In this document: positions 44,052 to 53,647 of the stretch, piece by piece
Layout of the letters: every line of letters starts with the position of its first letter
How positions within the stretch are numbered: position 1 is the first letter of the stretch
Source of the DNA: Gloeophyllum trabeum ATCC 11539
Taxonomy: Eukaryota; Basidiomycota; Agaricomycetes; Gloeophyllales; Gloeophyllaceae
Direction: 5' to 3'
Length of the DNA: 64,000 nucleotides
NCBI RefSeq assembly: GCF_000344685.1
Contig: NW_006920410.1
Span: 4,115,014 to 4,179,013, forward strand
Translations under genes and position numbers: made by a program
Notes under the pieces: model-generated
Databases searched by the model: none
What the model was told of the DNA's origin: nothing
The model's input: only the letters and a program-made list of their open reading frames with translations

Positions 44052-45282
44052 CTACCACTGGTGCACCGTCGTCTGGAAGTCGTTGAGCAGCCGCTTCATG
44101 ACGCGGCTAAAGTGCCGCGGGTAGTTCGCGCTGAGGTTGCCGCTGGTCGTGGGCGCCGCGCGCGACTTGAGCGAGCACTTGCCCGAGCTGGGGTTTGCGC
44201 CTGCGTTGCCCGTGCCCGTCGTTGAAGAAGGCTGCGAAGTTCCAGCGGGCGTAGAGCCGGAAGCAGTACCGGTGGGCGCGGCGCCGCCAGAGAGGGTGGC
44301 AGACGAGGTGCTCCCGCCCTGGCCGTCGACCGTGCCCGAGTCGCCGGAGACGAGGTTGGACAGCGGCGGGCCGGGGAAGGTGTACGGCGCGCTGGGGTCG
44401 TAGACCTGCATTCACAAAAACAGATCAGCACTACGCCCTGATGATATAAGGAGGGAAGGAGGACTCTCACATTCTTGTCCCAGATGCCGGGGTCGGTGTC
44501 CGAGTACGCGCCGGGGAAGGACACGGTCTGGTTGGGCGTGCCGCTGCCGTTGCCGGTGATGCGCACCTGCGTGCACGACGGGTAGAACTCCGCGCCGCCC
44601 TCGGTCATGCCCAGGTGCAGCGCGATGATCTCGTGCCGGATGAGGTAGTCGCCGGGCGCGATGTTCGACGGGAGCGTCACGGTGTAGGTGCCGCCGTTCA
44701 CTGCGGTATGGATTATCAGCAACGAGGCCCGCAAAGGGAAGGGAAGGACGCACTGATTTCCTGCTGCACCCAGTCGCCGCCGTTGGCCTCGCGCCCGACC
44801 TCGTCGATCTTGAACCACTTTGCGTCCGTCGCGGTGTACTTGTCACACGTCGTCCCCTCGCACGCGCCCATATAAGTCATCAGCGGGCCCGTGTTGTGCG
44901 GCCACTACACGCACACCCACGTATCCACATCAGCACCTGTCATATCCTCCCGCGCAGCCAAAGCAAGCAAACAAGCACTCACGTTCTGCCCTCCCCCGCC
45001 GGACCACGTAAACGTGACCTTGCTGCCGGGGTCGGCGGCGGCGACCTGCGACGCGACCTGTGCGTCGTACCCGCAGAACATGTCCTTGTTCGCCGCGCCC
45101 TTGACGGGCGAGATGGTGCTGATCTGGCGGATCGGGCTGGGGCTCGTGTCGCCGCCGGGCGTGTTGCCCGCGTACGACTGGCCGTTCACGACGACCTTGG
45201 ACACGAAGCCGTGCGCGGAGGCGTGGGGGAGCGCCGCAAGCGCAGAGAGGAGGAACGCGGCGTATGAGGTGGCGGTTTTCAT
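44052..45282 (-). CDS. AA9 lytic polysaccharide monooxygenase (formerly GH61)
   Basis: AA9 enzymes are secreted copper monooxygenases that cleave cellulose or hemicellulose chains oxidatively. Four exons (44983-45282, 44754-44904, 44471-44700, 44052-44405) give 344 residues. The signal peptide ends at ASA, so His24 (HGFVSKVVVNGQSYAG) becomes the N-terminal copper-binding histidine. The second copper ligand region is WPHNTGPLMTYMG. Conserved parts follow: TTCDKYTATDAKWFKIDEVG, NIAPGDYLIRHEIIALHLG, GGAEFYPSCTQVRI and PGIWDKNVYDPSAPYTFPGP. A Ser/Thr/Gly-rich linker-like tail of about 90 residues follows the catalytic domain and ends in a basic segment, with no CBM1 visible. The start ATG is placed so that the signal peptide directly precedes His24. 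Confidence 0.94.
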
Positions 45283-45456
45283 CGTCCTAGTCGTGGCGTC
45301 GCGTGAAATTGGCGGCGGTCGAATAAAAGCCAGTAAAGAAGAGAGCGCGAGAATAACCAACAGCACTCGTCAAGAGGCCGTATACTTAGCGTGAGAGGCG
45401 CAAGCGCAAGCGGAAGCGGGAGGGTGGATGATAGACGCTAGCAGGCCGCGCAGGGC

Positions 45457-45463
45457 TTTTATA
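45457..45463 (-). promoter_or_regulatory. TATA box of the AA9 gene
   Basis: TATAAAA on the minus strand about 175 bp upstream of the LPMO start codon, in otherwise GC-rich DNA. A TATA promoter suits a strongly inducible secreted enzyme. Position and sequence are seen; use is inference. Confidence 0.55.
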
Positions 45464-46601
45464 CGGGCAGACAAGGTCGACGGCAGCAGACAAGGAAGGG
45501 GCAGGCAACAATGGCGGGCCTCGTGTAGGGCCACGCTCCCCGCAAAGGCACAATGACTTCCCGCCGGGCGCTTTGTGGCTGCCGCGCTTTGATCCGAGGC
45601 TCCGACCTCCGAGTGGCTATATTTAGAATACTGCCACCTTTATTGAGCGTTGAGGTGGCGGCCCTCGATGCTTGGACGTGATATTCTGCACAGCGCGACA
45701 AGGACAATAGCTACGGCGATGATTGTAGACAGAATAATAGACAACAGCTCGCAATTTACGCTTTTCCGATGCAGAGACATGCGAAGGGGCCGGAGGGGCA
45801 AGCTCCGATCTCGCGGGGCTCTGCGCAAAGGCACATTGGCGGTCGCGAAAAGCATAACGCGAATAATGAAGAGACCCAGCCTGCTCAGGAATGCACAGTC
45901 GAAAAATGCCTCTCCAGCAGTATGGAAGCACTGCAAACCGTTTTGATGATCCTGCGAAGGCTATCAAGGATAGCAAGATCGGCCCGAGATAGCAGGTATG
46001 ATGGTCGACGTCTAAATGATGGTTAATATCACAGGCGTGCAGGGACAGGGCCCCGGTGGGGGGGCGCGCAAACTCGTGTTGGAGGCTCTTGCGAGCTGCG
46101 TGTTTTCTAAGAATAGGGAGCTGCAGTGGAGATATTGGGGATGGAACTGTCGTAAAAATAGGAGAGTGGATTCTGTGAGATTGGACGAAGGACGCCCCAT
46201 GACCGTCGAAATTTCTAATGAAGACCTCGACAGTGTGAAGCGACCTTCGAAGCCAACGCACTCTGGAACGATCATGTATCAGACATCGTGCCCGTGAAGC
46301 ACGATAACGGCGTCAAGGCGGCGTGATCGCGAGGTGTCGAATGGGCAGAGGGATGGCAAAGGCCCCGGTGTACCAATGAGGACCTGCAGTCCAGTCAGTA
46401 GCACTTATCACGTTGTTCCCGTTCTCTCTCAGACCTCCAAATTTCGTCTGCCTTGCACCTAACTGGACTCCTAAGTTGGTATCGCAGATCGAAGCCTGAC
46501 CATCCATCCTCAACAAATGTGCGGGCACTTTATGGCGTGCACGTACCTCGCATCCCTATGCACTTCACCTTTCATGATACCTTACACGCTACTCGAGTGT
46601 A
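45464..46601. other. 1.1-kb intergenic region, no gene seen
   Basis: Upstream DNA of the LPMO and downstream DNA of the dehalogenase gene. Short overlapping ORFs on both strands (45623-46275) lack family signatures. Confidence 0.5.
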
Positions 46602-47702
46602 CTACACCTTTCCCCCCTTCCTCTCCAGCGCCGGAATAATCTCCAGAAACGAATCAACCACCATATCCACCTCCCCGCCCTCGTCCTTGCTCCTCGCGCT
46701 CGCCTTGTCCTCCGGCGTGTCCTCTGTAGACCGGCGGACGTAGATCGTCTTAAGCCCAAAACTCGCGGCGGCGCGCAGGTCTTCGATGTGCGCGGCGACC
46801 ATCGCGATCTGGGACGGCTCGAGGGCGAGGAGGTGAGCTGCGCCTAGGTAGGTTTTGGGGTTCCTGCGAAGAGCAGGGTGAAGGGTACATGTGCTCGGGG
46901 ATGGGAGGTGTACGCACGGCTTGTACGACCCCAGGAGTTCTCCGGAGAATACCGCGTCCCAGGGGAGATCGGCGTGCTTAGCCTACCGCACTTGTCTCCT
47001 CAACCTACAACTGGCGCGAAGTGTACGCGGGGATAACACACCATGTCCACCAGCAGCCTAACGTTTCCGTTCGACAGCGTCGCGATGATGAAGCGCTTCT
47101 TGAGCGCGTACAGGCCCTCGGTGGCGTCCGGCCAGCCTACTAGCGCAGTCGGACTGTTAGTCTATGAAGAAGAGGGCGCGAGCGGACCGTCGAGCTTGTG
47201 CCAGAGAAGGGTCAGCTCTGCGCGTTTGTCCTCGTCCCAGAGCTTCCCGAGGTGGGCCCACTTCGGGGAGCCGAGCATCTCGTCCAGTATCTAGGAATGC
47301 GAGGGGTGGATGAGTACTTGCCCATGTTGGGTCGAATAGGATAGGATCGAGTGTACGAGCCTGCCGGTGCATGACGTCGACGTTCAGAGTCCCCTCGCCG
47401 TCCTTGGCTGTCTGGCGTCTTGCGGATGACAATGTCGGTTCTCATCTGGAGAGGGAATGGTAGCACGGCGTACGTTCTGGTCCCGTAGCCCTTTCTCCAT
47501 TCCTGCGCAAAGGCTGTATAATCTATCAGAGGGGAGGATCAGTGGGTATCGGTATTGTTCGTGAATCTGTGGCTACGGGGCTGGTGAGTAGTGGGTACGT
47601 ACCTTCAGAGGGAGGACCGGACTCGGACAGGACCCGCACCGCGGTGGACTGCCAGTCCACTACAGTGCCGAATACGTCGAACAGTAGGGCCTTCACGTGC
47701 AT
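46602..47702 (-). CDS. HAD-superfamily hydrolase, type II haloacid dehalogenase-like
   Basis: Enzymes of this group hydrolyse 2-haloacids or phosphoesters through an aspartyl intermediate. The product starts MHVKALLFDVFGTVVDWQST, with motif I Asp in FDVFGT. After introns come WDEDKRAELTLLWHKLDGWP, LKKRFIIATLSNGNVRLLVD (motif II Ser/Asn), LLGSYKP with motif III Lys (partly split by an intron), and MVAAHIEDLRAAASFGLKTI, then RRSTEDTP and FLEIIPALERKGGKV at the end. In motif IV, AAHIEDL replaces the more usual AAHxxDL, with Asp kept. About five exons, 250-270 residues. There is no signal peptide, so it is probably cytosolic. The physiological substrate is unknown; chlorinated aromatics and acids are made by many wood-decay fungi. 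Confidence 0.85.
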
Positions 47703-48578
47703 AAGATACAATCAGTGGATGCTGGTGGTGGCGAGAAGATGAGAAGTGCGGTGAACGAATATACTTGGCCTGCACCTGTAGATGGATCATCTTATGTAGA
47801 ACAAGTTATAGCTCGGGCTCCATTCCCGTTCTCGTGCTTGCAACCCGCGACAGATGGCGACGCCGATGGGCCTTTCTCCATTAAAGACAGTTGCTCGTCT
47901 ACTAAGTCTTTTTTAAGAGGCGCAGGATCAAGCCTACTTTCTCCATGGAATGTGCGTGTGAGCTTGGGTGCCCAATCTCAGTCCCCCGGAGCAGACCCCT
48001 GCGTGCTCAGGATGGTCGCGCAGGATAACCAGCTGCCGACATGTCATCGCGCACTAGACAACGAGGCCTTTTTTGCCCGGGGCAAAGCTTCAAATCGTTG
48101 CCAGTGTGGCGAAGCTGAGCGCTGAGTACTTGCGAGGCAACTCCATATGCTGCATTCAACCCTTCATTTCCATGTCTAGTTCCGTTATCCCTCCGACGTT
48201 CCTGCGCAGGATCAGGCATATCACTGACGATGCTTGACACCACTATCGGTGAGAAACGTAGAGGCAGTGATTCGAGGGCTGAACCTTGCAAATCAGCTCG
48301 CATGTCGCCAAGGGTCCATGCTTGTCGTCAAATTGCGGGAATGCTGCAGCAGAGGACAACGTTCCCCACCTGTGGTGAGATGTTCTTCCCTTCCCGGGCC
48401 GTGCGAGTCATCCTCAAGCTTAGAGTCATAGCGACTGCGACAATCAGAAATCACGCCCAAACATAGCGTCATGATCGACTTGCAAGGGAGCTAGCGTTAC
48501 CCTGAGACCGCACGTCCCGCTCTGCTGTGTGCAATACCCTGCATCCCCAATATTGTATCCATTGCACTCAACCTCACC
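47703..48578. other. Divergent intergenic region, no gene seen
   Basis: About 880 bp between head-to-head dehalogenase and methyltransferase genes, presumably holding both promoters. No convincing ORF. Confidence 0.5.
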
Positions 48579-49362
48579 ATGAGCAACCTACTCCTGAAGG
48601 TGCCTCTTCTCATCACGGCGAGTGGCTGCTTCCAGCTCTCAATAACTCCTCCGACGCCTGTCCCCTCAGAGCAAGAGCTAGTTGCCCCCGCGTCCTTTGG
48701 AGAAAAGGTCCTCAACAGCGGGAGGGGTTTCGGGCCCGTTGTCCCCAAGGTAGACAGTCGTAGCGCCCCTTCCGCGATATTACTAACTATGCTACCTAAC
48801 TCAGATTCTGTCTTGGGCGGTCAGCGTCGCGGAGATCCTCACCATCCTGGCGCTCACCGACAAGCTCCCGGCGTCCACACCGCCCGTCATCCTGCAATAC
48901 CTCGCACCCAACCGGCCCATCGACTCAGTGGGCTTGGGTATTACACCCACCTTCCTCGCCGGGTGGCTCCTCACCGTCGCCGGCGGCGCTGTCCGCTACT
49001 GGTGCTACCGGACGCTGGGCCGGATGTTCACGTACCAGCTGAGCATCCGGAAGGACCACCGGCTGGTCACGAGCGGGCCGTACGCGTTCGTCCGGCACCC
49101 GAGCTACACGGGGCTCCTGCTCGTTGCCGCGGGCATAAACTTGCTTCTGTTCAGCCGTGGGTCGTGGGTGCGGGAGAGCGGGGTGCTGGGGACGCCCGCG
49201 GGGAAGGCGTGGCTGGTGAATTGGGTGGGGGTCAATACGGCGTGGCCGATGGTCATTGGAAGGGCGCCGAGGGAGGATGAGATGATGAAGAGGCAGTTTG
49301 GGAAGGAGTGGGAGGAATGGGCGGCGAGGGTACCGTATAAGCTTATTCCCTGGGTTTATTAA
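48579..49362 (+). CDS. Isoprenylcysteine carboxyl methyltransferase (ICMT, Ste14-like)
   Basis: ICMT methylates the C-terminal prenylated cysteine of CaaX proteins in the ER membrane. Two exons (48579-48749 and 48805-49362) give 242 residues. Predicted membrane stretches are near the N-terminus, at SVAEILTILALTDKL, TFLAGWLLTVAGGAVRYWCY, and LLLVAAGINLLLFS. The conserved block HRLVTSGPYAFVRHPSYTGL binds the methyl donor, followed by APREDEMMKRQFGKEWEEWA and VPYKLIPWVY, the typical end. Intron 1 has a branch-like CTAAC. A fungal ICMT usually has about 230-250 residues, so this copy is full length. Basidiomycete genomes have several ICMT-like paralogues, so I do not assign STE14 itself. A dead inverted copy follows. 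Confidence 0.92.
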
Positions 49363-49484
49363 TGAGGTATGTTATTCAAGGTACGATATATCCCGGACAT
49401 TTACGTGATGAGCTATGTCTCACAGGTTATGGTCTTGTACCATAGTCAATCATAGCCAGGCGACAGAGCCGATGCCTTCAGTAA

Positions 49485-49760
49485 TATATGGCAATCTATG
49501 CGCGTCCTCTCGACACGCGTCCCACCGCTTCCCTCATCGTGGCATCTTCCACAGGTACGCGGGCCAGCGTACCAGGCGCGCACGCCACCGCCGCGAGCGC
49601 ACTCGTCCACGCAAGAACCGCTCCTGCGGAACCATGCGCTCCGGCATAGGTGCATCCGAGCGCCGACATGAACACGCCGGTGTAGCTCGGGTGACGAGGC
49701 ATGCCCCATGGGCCATGGGGCACCGGGAGCAAAACTGCTCAACCGGACGGAAATTAAAGC
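49485..49760 (-). pseudogene. ICMT relic, inverted copy of the neighbour
   Basis: On the minus strand PHGPWGMPRHPSYTGVFMSA matches the ICMT donor-binding block (GPYAFVRHPSYTG), followed by VPVEDATMREAVGR in place of APREDEMMKRQFGK. The frame is then disturbed, and the upstream membrane part cannot be found in frame. It lies tail-to-tail with the intact gene, about 120 bp away. Confidence 0.8.
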
Positions 49761-50657
49761 ACAGGTCGCTCATAGACCTTCTGATGCCTGTGAATATCTC
49801 GATAGTGAGACTGGTTCACTTCGTCGAAAGCAGCGAGGACATTGTCCTCGGATCTTGGTAGGCGAAAGTGGGCGCCATTGCAGGCGTACTACTTCAGTCT
49901 CTCCAGGTAAGTAATCGACCCCCCTTGAACTTGGCCGTGGAGTCCACGTGGTATAATACCCTGTATTTCCAGGTGATACCGAGCCTTTCAAGGACGGACG
50001 AGTTTCTCGGCGCGTACCAAGGTGCGCCATTTAACCCGATATACTCGCACTTGTACGGCTCACTAGGGGTGCTATAGCTAGCCATTGCTGCGTCAGCCTG
50101 CGACGAACATCATTTATTCTCTCAAGGGAGGACCTGTCACTGAGCTTGACCAGGATACGGCAGCCTCGAACGTGTTCACGACGGCAGTGGCTACAGGGCG
50201 CCTGCTCGCGCTCAGTACTCGGCCCCCCTTCGATGGAGCATTGTTCTCCAGTGGATAACAGTGATTCCTTGAAAAGGTCTGATGAATCACGCTGCCTGGC
50301 TGGACGCCCTCGAGGTCAGCTAGCCCTGGTAAGGTCATATACAGCCGCCCCGTATGTTTCGCTTTCCTCTATGAAAAGAGTGACTTTTTATCATGTCCTC
50401 TGAGAGACCGGATATCAGGCATGAATTGCCCAGCATCTCCTTGCAGTCGGCTCTCGCCATGCTAACAGACCGTTGTCAACTGGTAGGCTACCCGGGAGCA
50501 AGCCACAGCACGGATTGGGCGAGAAGACGCGCCCAGTTGGGATTTGCAAGTGTCAAAGCCAGGCTTCCTCTGATCGATCGAGGCTGCCCGCCGATCGCGA
50601 CGTCAGCCACCGTCTTCCTCCTTGCGCACGTCCATGTCAGCCACCGCGTTCGGTGCG
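49761..50657. other. Intergenic, no gene seen
   Basis: About 900 bp, with possible upstream remnants of the ICMT relic on the left and the fasciclin-gene promoter on the right. No family signature. Confidence 0.5.
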
Positions 50658-50665
50658 TATATAAA
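50658..50665 (+). promoter_or_regulatory. TATA box of the fasciclin gene
   Basis: TATATAAA about 93 bp before the start codon, followed by pyrimidine-rich DNA typical of fungal transcription start regions. Confidence 0.6.
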
Positions 50666-50757
50666 CCCCCTCGTCCGTCTCGTTCTCCCCACCACATTTC
50701 TATCCCCCACCACATCCTATCCTCTGCGAAACCCTTTACCGTTACCGATACACAACC

Positions 50758-52468
50758 ATGCGTACCCGATTCCAATGCGTTAACCTACCTCTCCTCCTCC
50801 CCCTCCTCCCTCTCGCGCTCGCCACCACTACCACTTCCGCCATGACTGCCTCTTCCATGTCCTCGACTGCGTCGTCGTCGTCCGCAATGGCCTCTAGCAC
50901 CTCTGCGCCCATGGGGTCCACAGCGCAGAACGCGACATACCTGTCCGGGTTGCTCGCGGTCCTGAACACTCTCAACCTCGGCGCGCTGGTGAACGCGACC
51001 CAGCAGGTCAACCAGTCCGATACGGGTAGCGAGTTGCTCGCCGCCCTGAGCGAAAATGCGCAGAACAGACAGTTGACTTTGTTTGCCCCGACCAATGAGG
51101 CCTGTGAGTACCATTTTCTCCTCGATTCCTCGTAGGCCTGACCGGATGTGGGTATATGCGCCTTCCTCAGTCGCAGGTGTCGCCTCGAACATCTCCTCTT
51201 CAACCTCCCTCCTCGCCGACACCCTTGCGTACCATGTCGTCTACGGCAATTTCACCAATATGACGCAGTCGTACCCCAACACGACTGTAGGAAGGACCAT
51301 GTTGAACGACATGAGCCTGGTCATGCTTGAGGGGGGGAAGAGTCAGGTTGTTGCCTGGAGTCGGATGAGTGACGGTAACATTACGGTTCTCAACCAGAAG
51401 TAGGCCTATCCTTGTCGTTTCCGCGACCGCGTACTGATCATCTATTCTTCCTAGCACTCCTGTTACTGTGATTCAGCAGTCGTCTTACGAGAATCTGCAC
51501 ATCAATGTGGTCGACGCCGTCATTGACATCCCGGGGTCCCTCCAGGCCGCATTGGCGAGCAACAACCTGTCCTCGTTGAACACTGTTCTGTCGAATGTCC
51601 AGAGTTCAAATGGTCAGGGGAGTTTACTGAGTGTGCGTATCCATTCTCGCTGCTTCTTCCTTGTTCAGCCACTAACATCCCGATCTTGTGTAGGTCTTGA
51701 ACGATAACACGAAGGGGTTCACGCTATTTGCTCCCACCGACGCGGCGCTTGCTGCTGCCCAGGGCCAGCTCAGTTCGCTCATGAACGACCAGCAGAGCTT
51801 GATGAATTTGTTAGGCAATCATGTAAGATATAACATCAATCTCGTTCAGCTCTCACTCTAACCTATACTGTTTCCTCGTTACTCCTAGATCATCAACGGG
51901 ACGTCGGCCTACGGCTCGTCTCTCATGGCGGCGAACCATACCTCTGCTTCTGGGGAATCGCTGGACTTCGTGGCGAACAGCACTGGTTCGTACGTGTTCA
52001 GCAGTAACACGAGCGTTGCAGCTATGGTGCGCAGGACCCCTACATGTCTCCGTCGATGCTCGTTGATCAATCTTTCTGCAGGTGACCAAACCTGACGTTA
52101 TCCTGAGGAATGGTGTGATGCACATTATCGACGCTGTTCTCTTGGATACGAACAGTGACCAAGGAGCTGCTAGTTCCGCGTAAGTGACATCCGTCCGTAA
52201 CGTTACTTATGTCTAACGACACGCCACCCTCCATAGCTACGCATCCGCGACTTCCGTGGCAGCCCAATCGACTACGGAGACTGGACCTGTGGGAAGTACG
52301 CAAACCTCCTCGTCGTCAGGCAGTGGTGGTAGCGGGAGTGGGAGCGGAAGTGGAAGTGGCAACGGGAGTGGTAGCAGCAGCGGCGCGGCGGGGACGACGG
52401 CAGGGTTGGGTGGTGTGTTGGGTGCCGTAGTGGTCGGTGCGGTGGGTACTTTGGCCGGCATCTTGTAG
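50758..52468 (+). CDS. Secreted fasciclin (FAS1) domain protein, probably GPI-anchored
   Basis: FAS1 proteins act in cell-surface adhesion. Seven exons (50758-51103, 51171-51399, 51455-51632, 51694-51822, 51889-52026, 52082-52179, 52237-52468) give 449 residues. A signal peptide (LLLPLLPLALATTTT) and a Ser/Ala/Thr-rich stretch precede FAS1 domain 1 (LTLFAPTNEAFAGVASN, then LAYHVVYG). FAS1 domain 2 is FTLFAPTDAALAAAQ, LLGNHIINGTSAYG and DVILRNGVMHIIDAVLL. After it come a Ser/Gly repeat region and a hydrophobic end (GLGGVLGAVVVGAVGTLAGIL) preceded by small residues, as in GPI signals. About ten Asn-X-Ser/Thr sites are visible. The architecture of two FAS1 domains plus GPI is common in Agaricomycetes. 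Confidence 0.93.
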
Positions 52469-52838
52469 GTGGCGGAAGACGTTGGTGGAATGGGGCGTAA
52501 TGGGGGGTTGGAGAGGAGGCGGGCTAGCATACATGGATTAGTCGGCTTCCGAGTTTGTCAAAATGAAAATAAAGATAGGAAATGGCCCGCTTCCATGTTA
52601 AGACGCTCTGATATTAATTAAGACGTTATAACACCCAAAGGGAATTTTCATTATTTACGCGAGAACTTGAATGTTTTATTCAGACCATACACACAAAACC
52701 TGCGCTAACGTAATGCTACTTCTCCCAATTAGTCACTGCGGCTGTCCAAATGTGGTATTACAAGCCATATATAAACAGATCACGTGCCGTTATAACTATA
52801 ATGGAAGTAATCACCGCTTACATAAATACAAAATATTT
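52469..52838. other. Intergenic, no gene seen
   Basis: 370 bp holding the fasciclin 3' UTR (AATAAAGA near 52569 resembles a polyadenylation signal) and AT-rich DNA with a possible T-run terminator for the tRNA at its right end. Confidence 0.5.
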
Positions 52839-52935
52839 CTCTCTGGCGGGGAGTCGAACCCCGCTCTCCCGCGTTATGCTGCTGACATAAGCAGTACATG
52901 ACAGGCGGGTGTACTATCCGATATACTACCAGAGA
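52839..52935 (-). tRNA. tRNA-Asp (anticodon GTC) with a 25-nt intron
   Basis: On the minus strand the acceptor stem TCTCTGG pairs with CCAGAGA, with discriminator G. The anticodon arm is CCCGC CTGTCA, then a 25-nt intron after the base 3' of the anticodon, then CGCGGG. The T arm is GCGGG TTCGACT CCCCGC. The mature length is 72 nt. The intron position is the canonical 37/38 site. Confidence 0.93.
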
Positions 52936-53647
52936 CTTGTTCATTGACCTTAACGAATCCATATATAACTGCACTACCCTACGGCGCCTGCTCCGACTTA
53001 CTGCCACACTCGCGACATAGACGAATGCTTGGGCTTGTGCGTTCGTCTCTGAGCGCTGAGCCTCTTTGTGTTTATCGTAAGGTCTGCTTGCATCATACTC
53101 AGCTGCGGCGCTCAGCTGGCCGCTGTTGTGCATGCAGTCAAGAGGCTCGGTGTTCTCAGCCCCGTTCGCTGGCATCATTGGCGCATATATGGCGTCGTGA
53201 GGGGAAGTAGAGCTGATCAGCTGCAGGCGTGCTTTGGACTGACGTGTTTTTGGTCGTGCAGGTACTACCTTGAGCAGCGTAGACGGGCAACACGCCACCC
53301 CGAGTGGGCCGCGGCGCAAGGTGCCGTGGCTTATGGACGATTGTCATCACTCTGGGACTGGAATGTGAGGATAGCAAGCGTAACTGCGAAAGAAGGGCGT
53401 CATACTTAATGTGTCTTACCGCGCTCGACAGGCAAGAGGCACGGCATCAGGCATCTGTAGGCCTTTATTCTCCTGGGTATAGTCGTCGCGCCAAACCTTA
53501 CACTTCTTGCTGGAGGTACAACGTGCAAGCAGCTGAGTGATGCCCCCTGGTATGGGCTGCGCTGCGTAATCTCGTCCTTGATCTAGAGGTGGGAGCACAG
53601 GAAGCTGATTCTCCGTGCATTTAGGCTCCTAAATGCATGAACGGAAC
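52936..53647. other. Intergenic, no gene seen
   Basis: About 710 bp with short overlapping ORFs on both strands. No recognisable gene. Confidence 0.5.
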
